Assembly (NCBI RefSeq): GCF_041821025.1 | Contig: NZ_JBGUAY010000006.1 | Location: forward strand, 124,001-188,000 | Origin: Egicoccus sp. AB-alg6-2 | GTDB lineage: Bacteria > Actinomycetota > Nitriliruptoria > Nitriliruptorales > Nitriliruptoraceae | Direction: 5' to 3' | Length of the DNA: 64,000 bases | In this document: in pieces, positions 61,744-64,000 of the stretch | Layout of the letters: each line of letters begins with the position of its first letter | Numbering within the stretch: the stretch's first letter is position 1 | The notes under the pieces: model-generated | Seen by the model: only the letters and a program-made list of their open reading frames with translations | Told to the model about the DNA's origin: nothing | Database searches by the model: none | Position numbers and translations under genes: made by a program

Positions 61744-63255
61744 ATGCAGACCTCGAAGCGTGTGGCGACGACGCTCGCCGCAGCCATGGTCGCGGTGGCG
61801 ATGATCGCCCCGTCGGCCGCACTGGCGAACGGAAACGACCGCGGGCAGGAGGCGTCGAGCCAGCGCGGCGCCGACCATGCCCGCGACGTCCGTGATGGTC
61901 GCGCCGACGCGGCCGGCCGCGCGGACGCGGAGCGTCGACAGGACGCAGACCGTCGACAGGACGCAGACCGCCGGCAGGACGCAGACCGCCGGGCGGACGG
62001 TGAGGGGCGTGCCGACGCCGACCGGCGGGCCGACGCCGACAAGCGAACCGACGGCGACCGGCGTGCCGACGCCGACAAGCGGGCGGACGGCGACAAGCGG
62101 GCGGACGCGGCCAAGGCCGACCGGGGCGCAGCGGGACGCGACCGTGCCGCTGCCGATGCCGAGTCGGCCGCCGGCACGCCGACGTCCATCGACGCGAAGG
62201 CACTCGACGATCACGCCTGCGACTCCAACGAGTGGCACTTCGTGATCACGCGGGTCCGTGGCTTCGACGCGCCCGGTTCCATCACGGTGACCTGGGCCGA
62301 CGGTGACACGCACACCGTCACCCTCGATCGCGTCACGGGCGGCGTCGCGCACTACACCACCACCTCCAACCTCGACTCGACCGTGACCTCGGCAACCGCC
62401 TCGATCGACGGCGCATGGCGGGGACAGTTCAACCTGTCGCACGGCCCCTGCACCGGGGCACCGGGCAACGGTGGCATCGACGGTGAGGGCGACGACGAGA
62501 ACGACACGGACGCCGACGGGATCGAGGACGGTGCCGAGGAGGACGAGACCGACGGCAACCGCGGCCGCTGGAACGTCCGTGCCCCGTTGTGCCACGCGAC
62601 CGGCTCGGAGACCAACCCCTACGTGCTGATCACCGTGTCGCACCGCTCGATCGTCAAGGACGCCGGTCACGGCGGCCATGGCGACGACATCATCCCGCCC
62701 TTCGCGTATCAGCCGCACCGTGGCGCCGAATCCGCGGTCTTCCCTGGCCTGAACTGGGACGCCGACGGCCAGGCGCTGTTCGAGGCGGGCTGTGTCCTCG
62801 CCGACGACGCGATCGCGGACGAGGACGTCGAGGGCATCGGTGACAACGTGTCCGACGGCGGCGACACCACCGACGACGGCCTCGACGACGGGAACGTCGC
62901 TGACGGTGACGACACCGACACGGGCAACGGCGGCGACACCGATGACGACGCCACCACTGGCGAGGACGACGTGGCCACCGGCGACGACGACGTCCTCGGC
63001 GTGGTCGTCGACGCCGACGAAACCACCGACGCCGACGGAGCCACCGACGCCGACGACGGGGTCGTGACCGTCGGCGACCAGACCGCTGCTGGCGACGCCG
63101 CCGGCACGGACACCGAGGTCCAGACCGCCCAGCTCTCCGGCGATTCGTCGTCCGGGGGCGTTCTGGCCATGACCGGCCTTCCCTTGGCAGCCCTGCTGAT
63201 CGCGGGTCTGCTGTCGGTGCTGGCCGGTGTCGGTCTGCTGCGTCGCCGCAGCTGA
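61744..63255 (+). CDS. LAxTG-anchored surface protein with charged repeats
   Basis: 503 aa. Signal peptide (1-28), a strongly charged Arg/Ala/Asp repeat region (about 45-135) likely to form an extended helix, two small domains including CDSNEWHFVITRVRG and LCHATGSETNPYVLITVS (a pattern seen in actinobacterial wall proteins), an Asp/Thr-rich stalk (about 360-465), and the sorting signal LAMTG (474-478), hydrophobic helix and RRR tail. LAxTG is the class E sortase motif. No sortase gene is in the window. ATG at 61744 with GAGAGG upstream. Confidence 0.82.
   Translation: MQTSKRVATTLAAAMVAVAMIAPSAALANGNDRGQEASSQRGADHARDVRDGRADAAGRADAERRQDADRRQDADRRQDADRRADGEGRADADRRADADKRTDGDRRADADKRADGDKRADAAKADRGAAGRDRAAADAESAAGTPTSIDAKALDDHACDSNEWHFVITRVRGFDAPGSITVTWADGDTHTVTLDRVTGGVAHYTTTSNLDSTVTSATASIDGAWRGQFNLSHGPCTGAPGNGGIDGEGDDENDTDADGIEDGAEEDETDGNRGRWNVRAPLCHATGSETNPYVLITVSHRSIVKDAGHGGHGDDIIPPFAYQPHRGAESAVFPGLNWDADGQALFEAGCVLADDAIADEDVEGIGDNVSDGGDTTDDGLDDGNVADGDDTDTGNGGDTDDDATTGEDDVATGDDDVLGVVVDADETTDADGATDADDGVVTVGDQTAAGDAAGTDTEVQTAQLSGDSSSGGVLAMTGLPLAALLIAGLLSVLAGVGLLRRRS
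61920..62115 (+). repeat. Charged-helix coding repeats
   Basis: Short tandem units, clearest as three near-identical 18-nt copies CGTCGACAGGACGCAGAC around 61935-61990, followed by looser GCCGACGCCGACAAGCGG types. They encode alternating Arg/Lys and Asp/Ala residues. Confidence 0.75.
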
Positions 63256-63269
63256 CCACTCTCGAGCAA

Positions 63270-63299
63270 GGGGGCGGGCCACTGTCCAGGCCCGCCCCC
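63270..63299 (+). terminator. Strong stem-loop after the LAxTG gene
   Basis: GGGGGCGGGCC (63270-63280) pairs perfectly with GGCCCGCCCCC (63289-63299) around 8 nt, followed by a single T then CCTCGT. It starts 15 nt after the stop. Confidence 0.85.
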
Positions 63300-63301
63300 T
63301 C

Positions 63302-63379
63302 CTCGTGCCCCGCGGCACGAGCCGCCATCGAACGCACTTGTGCGGGTTACCCGGTCCGTAACCCTCGACCAACCCGCAC
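63302..63379. terminator. Additional stacked hairpins in a convergent gap
   Basis: CTCGTGCC/GGCACGAG (63302-63309 with 63314-63321, 4-nt loop) is followed by two mutually exclusive folds: GGGTTAC/GTAACCC (63344-63350 with 63358-63364) and GTGCGGGTT/AACCCGCAC (63340-63348 with 63371-63379). The last hairpins may serve the minus-strand gene ending at 63404. Confidence 0.55.
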
Positions 63380-63403
63380 GAATAGGGCGCGAGGCAGCCG
63401 CGA

Positions 63404-64000
63404 TCAGGGCCGATCCCGGCCGAGGTGGCGGCGAGACTGCTGGGTGACGACGTCCCGGACCAGCGCGAGGAACTCGTCCCAGCCCTCGTCGAGATCCTCG
63501 ACCGTCATCCGAAGCACGCGCCAGTCCTCGGGCAACCGGGCCAGTTGATTGCTGCGCCGGACGTCCGTGCGAAGTTGTGACCGCGTCGCATGGGCGAGCA
63601 TCGAGTCGACCTCGATGGCGAACCGGATGCCGGCGATACCGAGGTCGAGGTGGATCGTCACCCCGTCGCGACACAGCACCTCGATCTGTCCGACGTCGAG
63701 CGGGATGCCCTCGGCCACAAGCCGCTCGCGGACGTCCAGCTCCGGGGTGGAATCGGTGCGGCCGGCACCCTCGAGTCGCGTCAGCGCTTCGAGGACCTTG
63801 CGACGGCCGGGATAGCGCGGGTGTTCGAGCAGGTCGGATCGCACGTCGTCGAGGCGGAGGTGCCGGCGCTGGACCAGGTCGATCATCAGCGTCGTCAGCC
63901 GCGGCGCCGTCGCGATCCTGGCGAGGTCGCGCACGAGGGCGGCCGGCGCGACGACGGGCAACGCGAGCTCACCAATGGTTCGCAGCCGTGTGTCGTCGAA
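63404..64000 (-). CDS. DUF559-type endonuclease-like protein, truncated by window edge
   Basis: The frame stays open through the right edge, so the N terminus is missing; at least 198 residues are present. The visible N-terminal part (TIGELALPVVAPAALVRDLA) resembles the AbiEi-like region common in this group. The C-terminal part (GIRFAIEVDSMLAHATRSQL ... WRVLRMTVEDLD) is the DUF559 fold related to very-short-patch nucleases. The internal TTG at 63961 is unlikely to be the start. Function unknown. Confidence 0.72.
   Translation of the reverse strand, partial: FDDTRLRTIGELALPVVAPAALVRDLARIATAPRLTTLMIDLVQRRHLRLDDVRSDLLEHPRYPGRRKVLEALTRLEGAGRTDSTPELDVRERLVAEGIPLDVGQIEVLCRDGVTIHLDLGIAGIRFAIEVDSMLAHATRSQLRTDVRRSNQLARLPEDWRVLRMTVEDLDEGWDEFLALVRDVVTQQSRRHLGRDRP

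Overview
The window is very GC-rich, densely coding actinobacterial DNA. Five cell-surface proteins with S-layer-homology (SLH) repeats lie together at 41.5-51.2 kb. Alongside are an LAxTG sortase substrate, a DUF222/HNH gene under a mycobacterial-type SOS box, and many GTG/TTG starts. This points to a deep-branching Actinomycetota, most plausibly a Nitriliruptoria-like lineage, where SLH proteins are common. The taxonomic call is an inference. No rRNA, tRNA, CRISPR array, transposase or phage gene was seen.

Left half (1-34.8 kb): an aromatic-acid catabolic and uptake island. The plus-strand operon (34-13265) encodes a meta-cleavage-product hydrolase, acylating acetaldehyde dehydrogenase, both subunits of a ring-hydroxylating dioxygenase, a Gfo/Idh/MocA dehydrogenase, a lipoprotein binding protein with a fused double permease and ATPase, a LigB-type extradiol dioxygenase, an EamA transporter, an SDR and 4-hydroxy-2-oxovalerate aldolase. 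Facing it on the minus strand (33138 to 13318) are four units. Unit I: MFS, amidohydrolase/decarboxylase and flavin monooxygenase. Unit II: a pita-bread (M24) protein. Unit III: a second ABC importer, then OCD, VOC, a second M24 and dienelactone hydrolase, closed by a strong terminator. Unit IV: MFS, a 4,5-dihydroxyphthalate-decarboxylase-like protein, VOC and OCD. IclR and FadR-type GntR regulators lie inside, and an NTF2-like protein is co-transcribed with the GntR gene. OCD, VOC, M24, ABC importer and MFS each occur twice, as if the island handles two related substrates. Several enzymes carry substitutions at canonical catalytic or metal positions (both M24 proteins, LigB, the meta-cleavage hydrolase, the amidohydrolase, both VOC proteins). 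The chemistry is therefore probably not identical to the textbook phthalate or phenylpropionate routes. This is the best candidate for an undescribed system.

Right half (34.8-64 kb): chromosomal envelope and metabolism genes. These are prs; an SOS-linked HNH gene; a polyprenyl-phosphate glycosyltransferase; UDP-glucose dehydrogenase; a flippase-like membrane protein; two SLH subtilisins, an SLH SpoIID/LytB protein and an SLH amidase; a divergent SLH CAP protein; a small lipoprotein; a degenerate BY-kinase-like membrane protein with a proline-rich tail; GtrA; an unknown protein; the DUF4956-VTC-CotH trio; a membrane-anchored GH13 enzyme; an LAxTG wall protein; and an edge-truncated DUF559-type protein. 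Tandem repeats are frequent here, both inside linkers and between genes (37660-37826, 53726-53899, a perfect 57-bp duplication at 52201-52314).

Two small architectural themes recur. Short mini-ORFs bridge two genes through ATGA overlaps at both ends (3318-3365 and 59057-59131). Convergent gene pairs share a palindromic stop tetranucleotide (41539-41542 and 54413-54416).
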